Assembly: GCF_002741105.1 (NCBI RefSeq)
Contig: NZ_NIQU01000007.1
Coordinates: 124,001 to 188,000 of the forward strand
Direction: 5' to 3'
DNA from: Pseudomonas sediminis
Lineage (GTDB): Bacteria > Pseudomonadota > Gammaproteobacteria > Pseudomonadales > Pseudomonadaceae
Length of the DNA stretch: 64,000 bases
Translations under genes and position numbers: made by a program
In this document: positions 38,560 through 46,913 of the stretch, in pieces
Numbering within the stretch: position 1 is the first letter of the stretch
Layout: each line of letters opens with the position of its first letter
The notes under the pieces: generated by a model
The model's input: the letters and a program-made list of their open reading frames with translations, nothing else
Database searches by the model: none
What the model was told of the DNA's origin: nothing

Positions 38560-38882
38560 GCCGTTACTCCTTCTGCCACGGCTTGCTTGTCGGTGGCCGC
38601 GGCCGCGGTGACCGAAGGCTTCTCACCGACCTTGTAGGTCTCGAGGATCTCGTAGGTCACGGTGTGGCGGGTGACGTTGAAATACTTGCGGCAACCGGCC
38701 GCGTGCACCCACAGCTCATGGTGAATGCCGCGCGGGTTGTCGCGGAAGAACATGTACTCGCCCCACTCCGCATCACTGCAGGCATCGGGATCGAGCGGGC
38801 GCGCGATGTGCGCCTGGCCCTTGGCGTGGAATTCCTCTTCGGAGCGCAGTTCGCCACAGTAGGGGCAGAAGATGTGCAGCAT
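38556..38882 (-). CDS. soxD: Sarcosine oxidase delta subunit
   Basis: A 108-residue small subunit with a zinc-binding CPYCGELRSEEEF motif near the N-terminus and a further Cys/His set (AAGCRKYF, near 62-69). ATG at 38880-38882 gives the family start MLHIFCPYCG. It overlaps soxA by 4 bases. The C-terminal 20 residues are low-complexity Ala/Val/Thr-rich. Confidence 0.9.
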   Translation of the reverse strand: MLHIFCPYCGELRSEEEFHAKGQAHIARPLDPDACSDAEWGEYMFFRDNPRGIHHELWVHAAGCRKYFNVTRHTVTYEILETYKVGEKPSVTAAAATDKQAVAEGVTA

Positions 38883-38937
38883 GTTGGCCTCCTGAAACAC
38901 TCCCCGTTCGCAGATGCCAACGGGGTTTATCTTGTCT

Positions 38938-39041
38938 CCCCTCTCCCACTTGTGGGAGAGGGGTCGGGGGAGAGGGCTACGGCGCTGGCCGAACTACCCT
39001 CTCCCGCCCTTCGGGCACCCTCTCCCGCAAGCGGGAGAGGG
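38938..39041. repeat. CCCCTCTCCCAC/CGC hairpins in the soxB-soxD gap
   Basis: Two hairpins: CCCCTCTCCCAC-TT-GTGGGAGAGGGG (38938-38963) and CCCTCTCCCGC-AA-GCGGGAGAGGG (39018-39041). Confidence 0.8.
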
Positions 39042-39067
39042 TCATCAGCTTTGCGCTACGCGCGCTT

Positions 39068-40318
39068 TTAGTGAGCCACGGCAGCGGCGCCGTGCTCGTC
39101 GATCAGTGCGCCGGTGTGGAAACGGTCAATGGAGAACGGCTTGGCCAGCGGGTGCATCTCACCCTTGGCCAGGCTGGCCGCGAAGACGTGGCCCGAACCC
39201 GGCGTGGCCTTGAAGCCACCGGTGCCCCAACCGCAGTTGAAGAACAGGTTGTCCACCGGAGTCTTGGAGATGATCGGGCAGGCGTCCGGGCTGGTATCGA
39301 CGATGCCGCCCCACTGGCGGTTCATGCGCACCCGCGAGAGCACCGGGAACATCTCGACGATGGCCTGCAGGGTGTGCTCGATGGTGCCGTAGGAGCCGCG
39401 CTGGCCGTAGCCGTTGTAGCCGTCGATGCCGGCACCGATGACCAGGTCGCCCTTATCCGACTGGCTGATGTAGCCATGCACGGCGTTGGACATGATCACG
39501 CTGTCGATGATCGGTTTGATCGGCTCGGACACCAGCGCCTGCAGCGGGTGCGATTCCAGTGGCAGGCGGAAGCCGGCGAGCCCCGCCATGTGCCCGGAAT
39601 TACCGGCAGTGACCACGCCGACGCGCTTGGCGCCGATGAAACCCTTGTTGGTCTCCACGCCGATCACCGCACCGTTCTGCTTGCGGAAACCGATCACCTC
39701 GGTGTTCTGGATCAGATCGACGCCCAGGGCATCGGCGGCACGTGCGTAGCCCCAGGCCACGGCGTCGTGACGGGCAACGCCACCGCGACGCTGTACGGTG
39801 GAACCCATCACCGGGTAACGGGTGTTCTTGCTGCAGTCGAGGTAGGGAATCTCCGCCTCGACCTGCTTGGCATCGAGCAGTTCGCCATCAACGCCGTTGA
39901 GGCGGTTGGCGCTGACGCGGCGCTCGGCGTCGCGCATGTCCTGCAGGGTGTGGCAGAGGTTGTAGACGCCACGTTGGGAGAACATGACGTTGTAGTTGAT
40001 GTCCTGCGACAGCCCTTCCCACAACTTCATCGCGTGTTCGTAGAGCTGCGCGGACTCGTCCCACAGGTAGTTGGAACGCACGATAGTGGTATTGCGCGCT
40101 GTGTTGCCGCCGCCGAGCCAGCCCTTCTCCACCACGGCGACGTTCTTCACGCCGAACTCCTTGGCCAGGTAATAGGCGGTGGCCAGGCCGTGGCCGCCAC
40201 CGCCGACGATGATCACGTCGTACACCGGCTTGGGCGTCGGGTTACGCCACATGCGCTGCCAGTTCTCATGGTGGCTGAACGAGTGCTTGAACAGGCCGAA
40301 GCCGGAATAACGTTGCAT
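39068..40318 (-). CDS. soxB: Sarcosine oxidase beta subunit
   Basis: A 416-residue flavoprotein subunit that carries the sarcosine oxidation site with FAD and covalent FMN: FAD motif VIIVGGGGHGLATAYYLA (near 36-53) and the segment RRGGVARHDAVAW, whose His is a candidate covalent-FMN ligand. I use the ATG at 40316-40318 (MQRYSGFG): GGAG lies 7 bases upstream, while the ATG at 40324 would be only 1 base from it. Confidence 0.94.
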   Translation of the reverse strand: MQRYSGFGLFKHSFSHHENWQRMWRNPTPKPVYDVIIVGGGGHGLATAYYLAKEFGVKNVAVVEKGWLGGGNTARNTTIVRSNYLWDESAQLYEHAMKLWEGLSQDINYNVMFSQRGVYNLCHTLQDMRDAERRVSANRLNGVDGELLDAKQVEAEIPYLDCSKNTRYPVMGSTVQRRGGVARHDAVAWGYARAADALGVDLIQNTEVIGFRKQNGAVIGVETNKGFIGAKRVGVVTAGNSGHMAGLAGFRLPLESHPLQALVSEPIKPIIDSVIMSNAVHGYISQSDKGDLVIGAGIDGYNGYGQRGSYGTIEHTLQAIVEMFPVLSRVRMNRQWGGIVDTSPDACPIISKTPVDNLFFNCGWGTGGFKATPGSGHVFAASLAKGEMHPLAKPFSIDRFHTGALIDEHGAAAVAH

Positions 40319-40340
40319 GGGCATGCTCCAGGGTTCTACT

Positions 40341-40366
40341 CCCCTCTCAGCGTTACGCGAGAGGGG
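40341..40366. repeat. CCCCTCTC hairpin in the glyA-soxB gap
   Basis: CCCCTCTCAGCG-TTA-CGCGAGAGGGG, with a small bulge: a degenerate member of the hairpin family at 34813 and 38938. Confidence 0.7.
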
Positions 40367-40384
40367 CCGAGAGAAAGGGTTGGC

Positions 40385-41638
40385 TTAGCGATACACCGGG
40401 TAGTCCGCGCACAGCCCGGCGACCAGCTTGGCCACCTGCGCCTCGACATCGGCATCGCCGAGGTGATCGAGGATGTCGCAGATCCAGCCGGCCAGCGCCT
40501 GGCACTGGGCGACCTTGAAGCCACGGGTGGTGACGGCCGGCGTACCGATGCGGATGCCCGAGGTCACGAACGGCGACTGCGGGTCGTTGGGTACGGCGTT
40601 CTTGTTCACGGTGATGCCGGCACGGCCGAGGGCGGCGTCAGCCTCCTTGCCGGTCAGCCCTTGCTTGATCAGGCTGAGCAGGAACAGGTGGTTGTCGGTG
40701 CCACCGGAGACCACCTCGTAGCCGCGCTCGATAAAGACCTTGGCCATGGCCTGGGCGTTATCGATCACCTGCTGCTGGTAGGCCTTGAACTCCGGCTCCA
40801 TGGCTTCCTTGAAGCACACGGCCTTGGCGGCGATGACGTGCATCAGCGGCCCGCCCTGGGCACCGGGGAAGACGGCGGAATTGAGCTTCTTCTCGATCTC
40901 TTCGTTGGCCTTGGCCAGGATCAGGCCGCCACGCGGGCCACGCAGAGTCTTGTGGGTGGTGGTAGTGACCACATCGGCGAAGGGAATCGGGTTCGGATAC
41001 AGCCCCGCCGCGACCAAACCGGCGACGTGGGCCATGTCGACGAACAGCAGCGCACCGACCTTGTCGGCGATGGCGCGAAAGCGCGGGAAATCCAGGGTCT
41101 TGGAGTAGGCGGAGAAGCCGGCGACGATGATCTTCGGCTTGTGCTCGACGGCCAGGCGCTCGACTTCGTCGTAATCGATCAGCCCGGTGGCGGTGTCCAG
41201 GCCGTACTGCACGGCGTTGTAGAGTTTGCCCGAGGACGACACCTTGGCGCCGTGAGTCAGGTGGCCGCCGTGGGCCAGGCTCATGCCGAGGATAGTGTCG
41301 CCGGCATTGAGCAACGCCAGGTACACGGCGCTGTTGGCCGACGAGCCGGAGTGCGGCTGAACGTTGGCGTAATCGGCGCCGAACAGGGCCTTGGCGCGGT
41401 CGATGGCGAGTTGCTCGACCTTGTCGACGTACTCGCAGCCACCGTAATAACGCTTGCCCGGATAACCTTCGGCGTACTTGTTGGTCAGGCCGCTGCCCTG
41501 CGCTTCCATCACCCGCTGGCTGCAGTAGTTCTCCGAGGCGATCAGCTCGATGTGCTCTTCCTGACGGCGTTCTTCCTGATCGATCGCCGCGAGCAACTCG
41601 TCGTCGTAACCCTGAATCTGATCCTGCTTGCTGAACAT
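40385..41638 (-). CDS. glyA: Serine hydroxymethyltransferase
   Basis: A 417-residue PLP enzyme interconverting serine and glycine with tetrahydrofolate. The PLP lysine is in [16 protein letters not shown]. This copy heads the sox operon, as the glyA1 paralogue does in P. aeruginosa, and consumes the glycine and methylene-THF made from sarcosine. ATG at 41636-41638 with AGGAGAG upstream; the frame is open to 41836 but that part lies in the operator region. Confidence 0.95.
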   Translation of the reverse strand: MFSKQDQIQGYDDELLAAIDQEERRQEEHIELIASENYCSQRVMEAQGSGLTNKYAEGYPGKRYYGGCEYVDKVEQLAIDRAKALFGADYANVQPHSGSSANSAVYLALLNAGDTILGMSLAHGGHLTHGAKVSSSGKLYNAVQYGLDTATGLIDYDEVERLAVEHKPKIIVAGFSAYSKTLDFPRFRAIADKVGALLFVDMAHVAGLVAAGLYPNPIPFADVVTTTTHKTLRGPRGGLILAKANEEIEKKLNSAVFPGAQGGPLMHVIAAKAVCFKEAMEPEFKAYQQQVIDNAQAMAKVFIERGYEVVSGGTDNHLFLLSLIKQGLTGKEADAALGRAGITVNKNAVPNDPQSPFVTSGIRIGTPAVTTRGFKVAQCQALAGWICDILDHLGDADVEAQVAKLVAGLCADYPVYR

Positions 41639-41762
41639 CTCGACTCTCCTGCAGCGCCTGTGGGCGGCGGTCTTGGACGGGCGGGCCGGCAAGGCCCTGT
41701 GCAGCGATGGTAGGGCCGCCCCTGCCCACTCAAATGCCTGCCAACGCCGTGAGAGCATTCGT

Positions 41763-41784
41763 TTGCGACATGGTCTTGTCGCAA
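41763..41784. promoter_or_regulatory. Candidate operator of the glyA-sox operon
   Basis: TTGCGACA-TGGTCT-TGTCGCAA, a perfect 8-bp inverted repeat, about 125 bases before the glyA ATG. The known regulators of this operon in P. aeruginosa are SouR and GbdR (AraC/GATase-like), whose targets include gbcA; the TGCGACA half also occurs in the gbcA-gbcB gap at 45216. Assignment to either is inference. Confidence 0.55.
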
Positions 41785-41838
41785 TCAGGCGCGTCGAGAT
41801 CAGTTCGCGGTTTTGCGCACAAATAACGGGGATCAAGC

Positions 41839-42269
41839 TGTGGATAAACCGTGCACAGTGCTCCTCGCCCCAGCGCCTGCAGGCACTCCAGGGAAAAGAT
41901 CATTTCCTGATCGATATCAAGCAGTTAATAACGCAGACCATGCACAGAAGCCGTGGACTAGCCTGTGGAAAAGCTGTCAACAGATGGCCAGGGGCTTGGC
42001 CAGCCGTGGCCTCGGCAGCGCTGTTCGATATCCATACACCCACGCAGACGCCCTGGCTTATCCACCAGCGACATGAGCGAAAGGCGAGGATCGGTTGGGG
42101 ATATGCACAGAAGATGTGGATGACACTGTGCATAGGCTGTTCGACATGGGCCAGCAGCCAGGGCTGCCGCGGCCTGCCGGGATGCGGCTAAAAATCGAAC
42201 AGGGTCAAAGATATAGAGCAGGCTTGTGCACAAATACTGTGGGCGGCGCTGTGCATGGCCTGTGGAAAC
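41839..42269. repeat. Three 37-bp direct repeats with DnaA-box-like sites
   Basis: Motif TGCACA-N6-GTGG(A/G)-N5-CTGTG(C/G)-N5-CTGT at 41941-41977, 42104-42140 and 42227-42263, all three with identical spacing. DnaA-box matches (TTWTNCACA, read on the minus strand) at 41839-41847 and 41964-41972; one-mismatch versions at 42058, 42115, 42127, 42225 and 42261. Confidence 0.7.
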
Positions 42270-42332
42270 ATGGCGCTGGGCCAGAGCCCATGGGGCTCCG
42301 GCGCCAGCGCCTGCTATTTGCTCAACGACACC

Positions 42333-42632
42333 TTAAGGCTTGAGCTTGCCAGCACAGCTGCTGGAGGCATTCACCAGACGCTGCTGCATGGCAGGGTCAG
42401 GCGGGGATTGGCGGCTGATTTCCTGCAACTCGGCTTCGCTGAATTCCTTGCTGACGTTGGTCGCAGCGCAGTCGCAATAAGCACGCAGTTGTGGCTCCTC
42501 GTAGCCTGCCGGTGCGCCAGCAATGCACTGCTGAACGAATTCGGTCTTGGCATTATCCGACCACTCGGCGGCGGAAACGGGCAGCGCCACGGCCAGCGGC
42601 AGGGCAAGGGCGAGCAGGTGACGATAAGTCAT
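42333..42632 (-). CDS. Small exported protein of unknown function
   Basis: A 99-residue protein with a signal peptide (MTYRHLLALALPLAVALPVSA, cleavage near SA-AEW) and four cysteines in the mature part (CIAGAP.., CDCAATN, CAGKLKP), likely two disulfides. An equivalent small gene lies between ltaE and glyA in P. aeruginosa, so it belongs to the local cluster; its function is unknown. I use the ATG at 42630-42632 with AAGGAG upstream. Confidence 0.75.
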   Translation of the reverse strand: MTYRHLLALALPLAVALPVSAAEWSDNAKTEFVQQCIAGAPAGYEEPQLRAYCDCAATNVSKEFSEAELQEISRQSPPDPAMQQRLVNASSSCAGKLKP

Positions 42633-42776
42633 GGGAAACTCCTTCTCTTGATTGCGGAGAGCGGATCGACTGCCGCCCTCTGGTAAGTGTGAACGCCAGA
42701 GCAAGCTTCAAGTTCCATCTGCTAGCCGAACGAGTGGCCACGAACCGACTCGACAGTACGCTTCAGCGCAACAACT

Positions 42777-42789
42777 CGTCGCGGCGACG
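42777..42789. promoter_or_regulatory. Short palindrome upstream of ltaE
   Basis: CGTCGC-G-GCGACG, 83 bases before the ltaE ATG. It contains a GCGAC half similar to the sites near glyA and gbcA; weak evidence only. Confidence 0.3.
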
Positions 42790-42871
42790 GACGCCTGACA
42801 GATAGCCGCAGGGTTAAAGTAGAGGCTTTCCCGGCAGACCCGCCGGCAGGTTTTTCAGAAGGAACGCGCCA

Positions 42872-43912
42872 ATGCCCGACAATGCCCAGCAATTCGCCAG
42901 CGACAACTACTCCGGCATCTGTCCCGAAGCCTGGGCCGCCATGGCCGAGGCCAACCAGGGCCACCAGCGCGCCTATGGCGATGACGAATGGACGGCGCGC
43001 GCTGCCGATCACTTCCGCCGCCTGTTCGAGACCGACTGCGAGGTGTTCTTCGCCTTCAACGGCACCGCCGCCAACTCCCTGGCCCTGGCCTCGCTGTGCC
43101 AGAGTTACCACAGCGTGATCTGCTCGGAGACCGCCCACGTCGAAACCGACGAGTGCGGCGCGCCGGAGTTCTTCTCCAACGGCTCCAAGCTGCTGCTGGC
43201 CAATACCGATAATGGCAAGCTGACGCCGCAGGCGATCCGCGAGATCGCCCTCAAGCGTCAGGATATTCACTACCCGAAACCGCGTGTGGTCACCCTCACC
43301 CAGGCCACCGAAGTCGGCACTGTCTATCGCCCGGAAGAAGTCCGCGCCATCAGCCAGGTCTGCGAGGAGCTGGGCCTGCACCTGCACATGGATGGCGCGC
43401 GCTTCTCCAACGCCTGCGCCTTCCTAGGCTGCAGCCCGGCCGAGCTGACCTGGAAGGCCGGCGTCGATGTGCTGTGCTTCGGTGGCACCAAGAACGGCAT
43501 GGCCGTCGGCGAGGCCATCATCTTCTTCAACAAGGCGCTGGCCGAAGACTTCGACTACCGCTGCAAGCAGGCCGGCCAGTTGGCCTCGAAGATGCGCTAC
43601 CTGTCCGCACCCTGGGTCGGCATCCTGCAGGACGATGCCTGGCTGAAGTACGCCAACCACGCCAACCGCTGCGCGCAGCTGCTGGCCACCCTGGTCGAGG
43701 ACGTACCCGGCGTCAGCCTGATGTTCCCGGTGGAAGCCAACGGCGTGTTCCTGCAACTGTCGGAGCCGGCCATCGCTGCCCTCACCGCACGCGGCTGGCG
43801 CTTCTACACCTTCATCGGCGCTGGTGGCGCGCGCTTCATGTGCAGCTGGGATACCGACGAAGCCCGTGTGCGTCAGTTGGCTGCGGATATCCGTGAAGTG
43901 ATGAGCGCCTGA
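42872..43912 (+). CDS. ltaE: Low-specificity L-threonine aldolase
   Basis: A 346-residue PLP enzyme that cleaves L-threonine and allo-threonine to glycine and acetaldehyde. The PLP lysine lies in CFGGTKNGMAVGEA (near residue 209); the substrate region includes MDGARFSNA. It belongs to the Pseudomonas ltaE type linked to the betaine cluster, where it handles glycine and beta-hydroxy amino acids. GGAACG precedes the ATG. Confidence 0.93.
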   Translation: MPDNAQQFASDNYSGICPEAWAAMAEANQGHQRAYGDDEWTARAADHFRRLFETDCEVFFAFNGTAANSLALASLCQSYHSVICSETAHVETDECGAPEFFSNGSKLLLANTDNGKLTPQAIREIALKRQDIHYPKPRVVTLTQATEVGTVYRPEEVRAISQVCEELGLHLHMDGARFSNACAFLGCSPAELTWKAGVDVLCFGGTKNGMAVGEAIIFFNKALAEDFDYRCKQAGQLASKMRYLSAPWVGILQDDAWLKYANHANRCAQLLATLVEDVPGVSLMFPVEANGVFLQLSEPAIAALTARGWRFYTFIGAGGARFMCSWDTDEARVRQLAADIREVMSA

Positions 43913-43927
43913 ACGACGCCATGACGT

Positions 43928-44007
43928 ACCTGTGGGAGGGGCTTTAGCCGCGACCGTAACCCGGATGCAATCCGGGCTAGGGCCCCGTAGGGTGCACTGC
44001 GCGCATC
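43928..44007. repeat. REP and composite repeat between ltaE and gbcB
   Basis: CTGTGGGAGGGGCTTTAGCC (from 43930), then the hairpin CCCGGATGCAATCCGGG (43962-43978) and GTAGGGTGCACTGCGCGCAT. The last two match the composite at 29001-29084. It lies between two convergent genes. Confidence 0.75.
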
Positions 44008-44032
44008 AACACTCCCAGAGTCAAAGAGGCGA

Positions 44033-45136
44033 TCAATAGTCGATCGCCACATCTCCTTTCGGCACGCTGCAGCACGACAGGATGTAGCCCTCGGCCACAT
44101 CCTCGTCGGTGATGCCGCCGTTGTGCTCCATCTCAACGTCCCCGGCGGTCTTCATCACCTTGCAGGTGCCGCAGATACCCATGCCACAGGCCTTGGGAAT
44201 ATGCAGGCCGAGCTTGGCCGCAGCGGCGTGCACGGTTTCGCCGGGCGCCACACGGATGCTCTTGCCGGTGCTGGTGAATTCCACCTGATTGAGTTCGGCA
44301 ACCGGCACTTCCGGCGCATCTGCGGCTTCGGCAGCCAGCTCCTTGACCTCGGCGCGAATCTCCGGCGGCGTCGGGCCGAAGGCTTCTTCGTGATAGCGAC
44401 TCATCTCGTAGCCAGACGCCTCGAGCAGGCGCTTGACCGCACTCATGTAGGGCGTCGGCCCGCAGCAGAAGATCTCGCGCTCGAGATAATCCGGGGCGAT
44501 CAGCTCCAGCATCGTCTTGTTCAGGTAGCCGCGATAGCCGGCCCAGGCTTCGCCCAGCCCGTGTTTCTCGCAGATCACGTGCAGGCTGAAGTTGTTGATG
44601 CGCGCCGCCATGTGCTCCAGCTCACGCTGGTAGATGATGTCCTTCGGCGAGCGAGCGCTGTGCACGAAGACCATGTCGACATTGGCGTTGGTGTCGTAGA
44701 ACCAGCGCGCCATCGACATCACCGGGGTGATACCGACGCCACCGGACAGATACAGCACTTTCTCGGAAGGGAAATCGATGGCATTGAACAGCCCGACCGG
44801 CCCATGCACTGGCACCTCGTCGCCTTCCTTGAGGTTGTCGTGCAGCCAGTTCGACACCTTGCCGCCCGGCACCCGCTTGATGGTAATGGAGAAGCTGTAA
44901 GGCACCGAAGGCGAGCTGGAGATGGTGTAGGAACGCATGATCGGCTGGCCGTCGATCTCCAGCTCCAGGGTGACGAACTGCCCCGGCTTGAAGAAGAACA
45001 GTACCGGCTGATCGGCCATGAAGCAGAAGGTGCGCACATCCCAGGTTTCCTGGATCACCTTGACGCAACGTACCAGATGGCGGCCGTTGGTCCAGGTTTG
45101 CGTCGTAACCGGATTGAGGAAGGCGTTGGCGGTCAT
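44033..45136 (-). CDS. gbcB: Glycine betaine demethylase reductase subunit
   Basis: A 367-residue electron-transfer protein: FAD- and NAD-binding ferredoxin-reductase domains (RSYTISSSPS and GVGITPVMSM) and a C-terminal plant-type [2Fe-2S] ferredoxin domain with CGMGICGTCKVMK and a fourth Cys in SCCSVPKGD. It passes electrons from NAD(P)H to GbcA. It is divergent from gbcA, as in P. aeruginosa. Confidence 0.93.
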   Translation of the reverse strand: MTANAFLNPVTTQTWTNGRHLVRCVKVIQETWDVRTFCFMADQPVLFFFKPGQFVTLELEIDGQPIMRSYTISSSPSVPYSFSITIKRVPGGKVSNWLHDNLKEGDEVPVHGPVGLFNAIDFPSEKVLYLSGGVGITPVMSMARWFYDTNANVDMVFVHSARSPKDIIYQRELEHMAARINNFSLHVICEKHGLGEAWAGYRGYLNKTMLELIAPDYLEREIFCCGPTPYMSAVKRLLEASGYEMSRYHEEAFGPTPPEIRAEVKELAAEAADAPEVPVAELNQVEFTSTGKSIRVAPGETVHAAAAKLGLHIPKACGMGICGTCKVMKTAGDVEMEHNGGITDEDVAEGYILSCCSVPKGDVAIDY

Positions 45137-45449
45137 GAACGGCTCTCCACGCGGCCGGATATCGGCCCATATGCGGCGAATTGTGCGAAAGGCCGCCGGC
45201 TGTCATTTATCTACCTGCGACATCCGCATGCTTATCGCGACCTGCCCGATAGCACGGGGCCTGGCGCGTCGGAAACAAATCTGGCCATGTCGCCCATGGA
45301 TAAGGTTTCACCTTGTGCCGGCTCCACACTCCGCTCACCAAGCATGCACGCCCATTGCAGGCAGCAGCGATTGATCGAGACCTTGCGGCATATACCGTAT
45401 CAGCCACTATTTCCGGCAGGCGCGAGGCGCCCGCCAATGAGGAGCCACC
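45137..45449. other. gbcB-gbcA divergent promoter region
   Basis: 313 bp without a gene; it should hold both promoters and the operator of the betaine regulator. The only motif I can point to is the pair of GCGAC half-sites at 45216 and 45236. Confidence 0.6.
45216..45241. promoter_or_regulatory. Candidate GbdR operator
   Basis: TGCGAC (45216-45221) and CGCGAC (45236-45241), direct half-sites with 20-bp spacing, as is usual for AraC-type activators such as GbdR. The first half matches half of the palindrome upstream of glyA. Confidence 0.4.
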
Positions 45450-46742
45450 ATGGACTGCACCCAAAATCTGAGCCTGGGCGACCCGCTGGAACCCGCGCGT
45501 AAGGCCACTGCGCAGATGCTGCATGATCGCGACCGTACATTCTCCCTGCCGCAGCCGTTCTACAGCGACGAGCGCCTGTTTCAGGTCGACATGCAGGAGA
45601 TCTTCCACAAGGAATGGCTGATCGCCGGCATGACCTGCGAGATTCCGGCCAAAGGCAACTTCCTCACCCTGCAGATCGGCGACAACCCGATCCTGGTCAT
45701 TCGCGGCGCTGAAGGCCAGATCCACGCCTTTCACAACGTCTGCCGCCATCGCGGCTCGCGCCTGTGCGTGAGCGACAAGGGCAAGGTGGCCAAGCTGGTC
45801 TGCCCCTACCACCAGTGGACCTACGAACTGGACGGCCGCCTGCTGTTCGCCGGCACTGAAATGGGCGCTGACTTCGACCTCAAGGACTACAGCCTGAAGC
45901 CGGTGCAGTGCAAAACCGCCGGCGGCTACATCTTCATCTCCCTGGCGGAAAACCCGCCGGCCATCGACGAGTTCCTCGCCACCCTGGCGCACTACATGGA
46001 ACCGTACGACATGGAGAACACCAAGGTGGCCGTGCAGACCACCCTGATGGAAAAGGCCAACTGGAAGCTGGTGATCGAGAACAACCGCGAGTGCTACCAC
46101 TGCAACGGTTCGCACCCGGAACTGCTCAACACCCTGCTGGAATGGGATGACGTCACCGATCCACGCGCCAGCCAGGCGTTCAAGGATCAGGTCGCCGAGT
46201 GCACCACCCGCTGGGACAAGGACAAGATCCCCTACGCTCACGCCAGCTTCGGCCTGCGCAACCGCATCGTGCGCATGCCCCTGCTCAAGGGCACCGTATC
46301 CATGACCATGGACGGCAAGCAGGGCTGCAAGAAACTCATGGGCCGCATAACCGACCCTGACCTGGGCTCCATGCGCATCCTGCACCTGCCGCACTCGTGG
46401 AACCACTGCATGGGCGACCACCTGATCGTCTTCACCGTGTGGCCGATCAGCGCGCAGCAAACCATGGTCACTACCAAGTGGCTGGTCCACAAGGACGCCG
46501 TCGAAGGCGTCGACTACGACGTCGCCCGCCTGCGCCAGGTATGGGACGCCACCAACGACCAGGACCGCCGCCTGGCCGAGGAAAATCAGCGCGGCATCAA
46601 CTCCACCGCCTACCAGCCAGGCCCGTACTCGAAGACCTACGAGTTCGGCGTGATCAACTTCCTCGACTGGTACAGCGAGCGCCTGCTCAACAACCTCGGC
46701 GACACCCCAGCGCAATCGCTGCGCCAGGTGGCAGGCGAGTGA
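45450..46742 (+). CDS. gbcA: Glycine betaine demethylase oxygenase subunit
   Basis: A 430-residue Rieske non-heme iron oxygenase. The Rieske [2Fe-2S] ligands are visible at C98, H100, C118 and H121 (CRHRG and CPYHQW); the catalytic iron ligands lie in ENNRECYHCNGSHPE. With GbcB it converts glycine betaine to dimethylglycine and formaldehyde, the first step of aerobic betaine catabolism. Its stop codon overlaps the ATG of a 24-residue ORF. Confidence 0.94.
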   Translation: MDCTQNLSLGDPLEPARKATAQMLHDRDRTFSLPQPFYSDERLFQVDMQEIFHKEWLIAGMTCEIPAKGNFLTLQIGDNPILVIRGAEGQIHAFHNVCRHRGSRLCVSDKGKVAKLVCPYHQWTYELDGRLLFAGTEMGADFDLKDYSLKPVQCKTAGGYIFISLAENPPAIDEFLATLAHYMEPYDMENTKVAVQTTLMEKANWKLVIENNRECYHCNGSHPELLNTLLEWDDVTDPRASQAFKDQVAECTTRWDKDKIPYAHASFGLRNRIVRMPLLKGTVSMTMDGKQGCKKLMGRITDPDLGSMRILHLPHSWNHCMGDHLIVFTVWPISAQQTMVTTKWLVHKDAVEGVDYDVARLRQVWDATNDQDRRLAEENQRGINSTAYQPGPYSKTYEFGVINFLDWYSERLLNNLGDTPAQSLRQVAGE

Positions 46743-46816
46743 TGACGCTGAGCCTGCTGGTGGTGATCGGGCTGGCAGCTTATGGGTTGCTGGCCTGTCG
46801 GCCGCAGCGTGACTGA
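46742..46816 (+). CDS. Predicted 24-residue membrane peptide coupled to gbcA
   Basis: The ATG shares one base with the gbcA stop (TGATG at 46740-46744). The product is one hydrophobic helix (LSLLVVIGLAAYGLLA, residues 3-18), then a short basic tail (CRPQRD) and a TGA stop, ahead of a strong terminator. The TGATG arrangement is typical of coupled genes, and this is the only hydrophobic ORF between gbcA and its terminator. It is too short for homology claims; whether it is translated is unknown. Confidence 0.5.
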   Translation: MTLSLLVVIGLAAYGLLACRPQRD

Positions 46817-46854
46817 AGCCGCTCCTACCGAGCTAACAGCATCCACAACAAAAA

Positions 46855-46880
46855 GCCCCGCCAGATCGTTCTGGCGGGGC
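46855..46880. terminator. Bidirectional terminator between gbcA and typA
   Basis: GCCCCGCCAG-ATCGTT-CTGGCGGGGC, a perfect 10-bp stem flanked by AAAA before and TTTT after, so it can end transcription from both sides. Confidence 0.9.
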
Positions 46881-46913
46881 TTTTCATTTACAGCCGAGGC
46901 TAGTCGCTAAGCG

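Larger units (their letters stand above)
41639..42332. other. 694-bp gene-free region upstream of glyA
   Basis: No ORF here has recognisable features. The region contains a perfect inverted repeat near glyA (41763-41784), three aligned copies of a 37-bp motif (41941, 42104 and 42227) and several DnaA-box-like 9-mers. It is far longer than a normal promoter region. Confidence 0.8.

Noticed and set aside
35530-38637. 1035-codon open frame opposite soxA
   Set aside because: His/Val/Gln-rich shadow of the high-GC coding strand. SoxA is full length with its cofactor motifs.
39071-41713. 880-codon frame spanning the strand opposite soxB and glyA
   Set aside because: Crosses two real genes and a hairpin gap; no recognisable protein features.
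41640-42191. Plus-strand ORF within the glyA upstream region
   Set aside because: It starts inside the glyA coding end region and has no recognisable features or conserved-looking composition.
41639-42332. Replication origin upstream of glyA
   Set aside because: DnaA-like boxes are present, but there is no dnaA/dnaN/rpmH context and no AT-rich unwinding stretch. Kept only as a possible DnaA-binding site.
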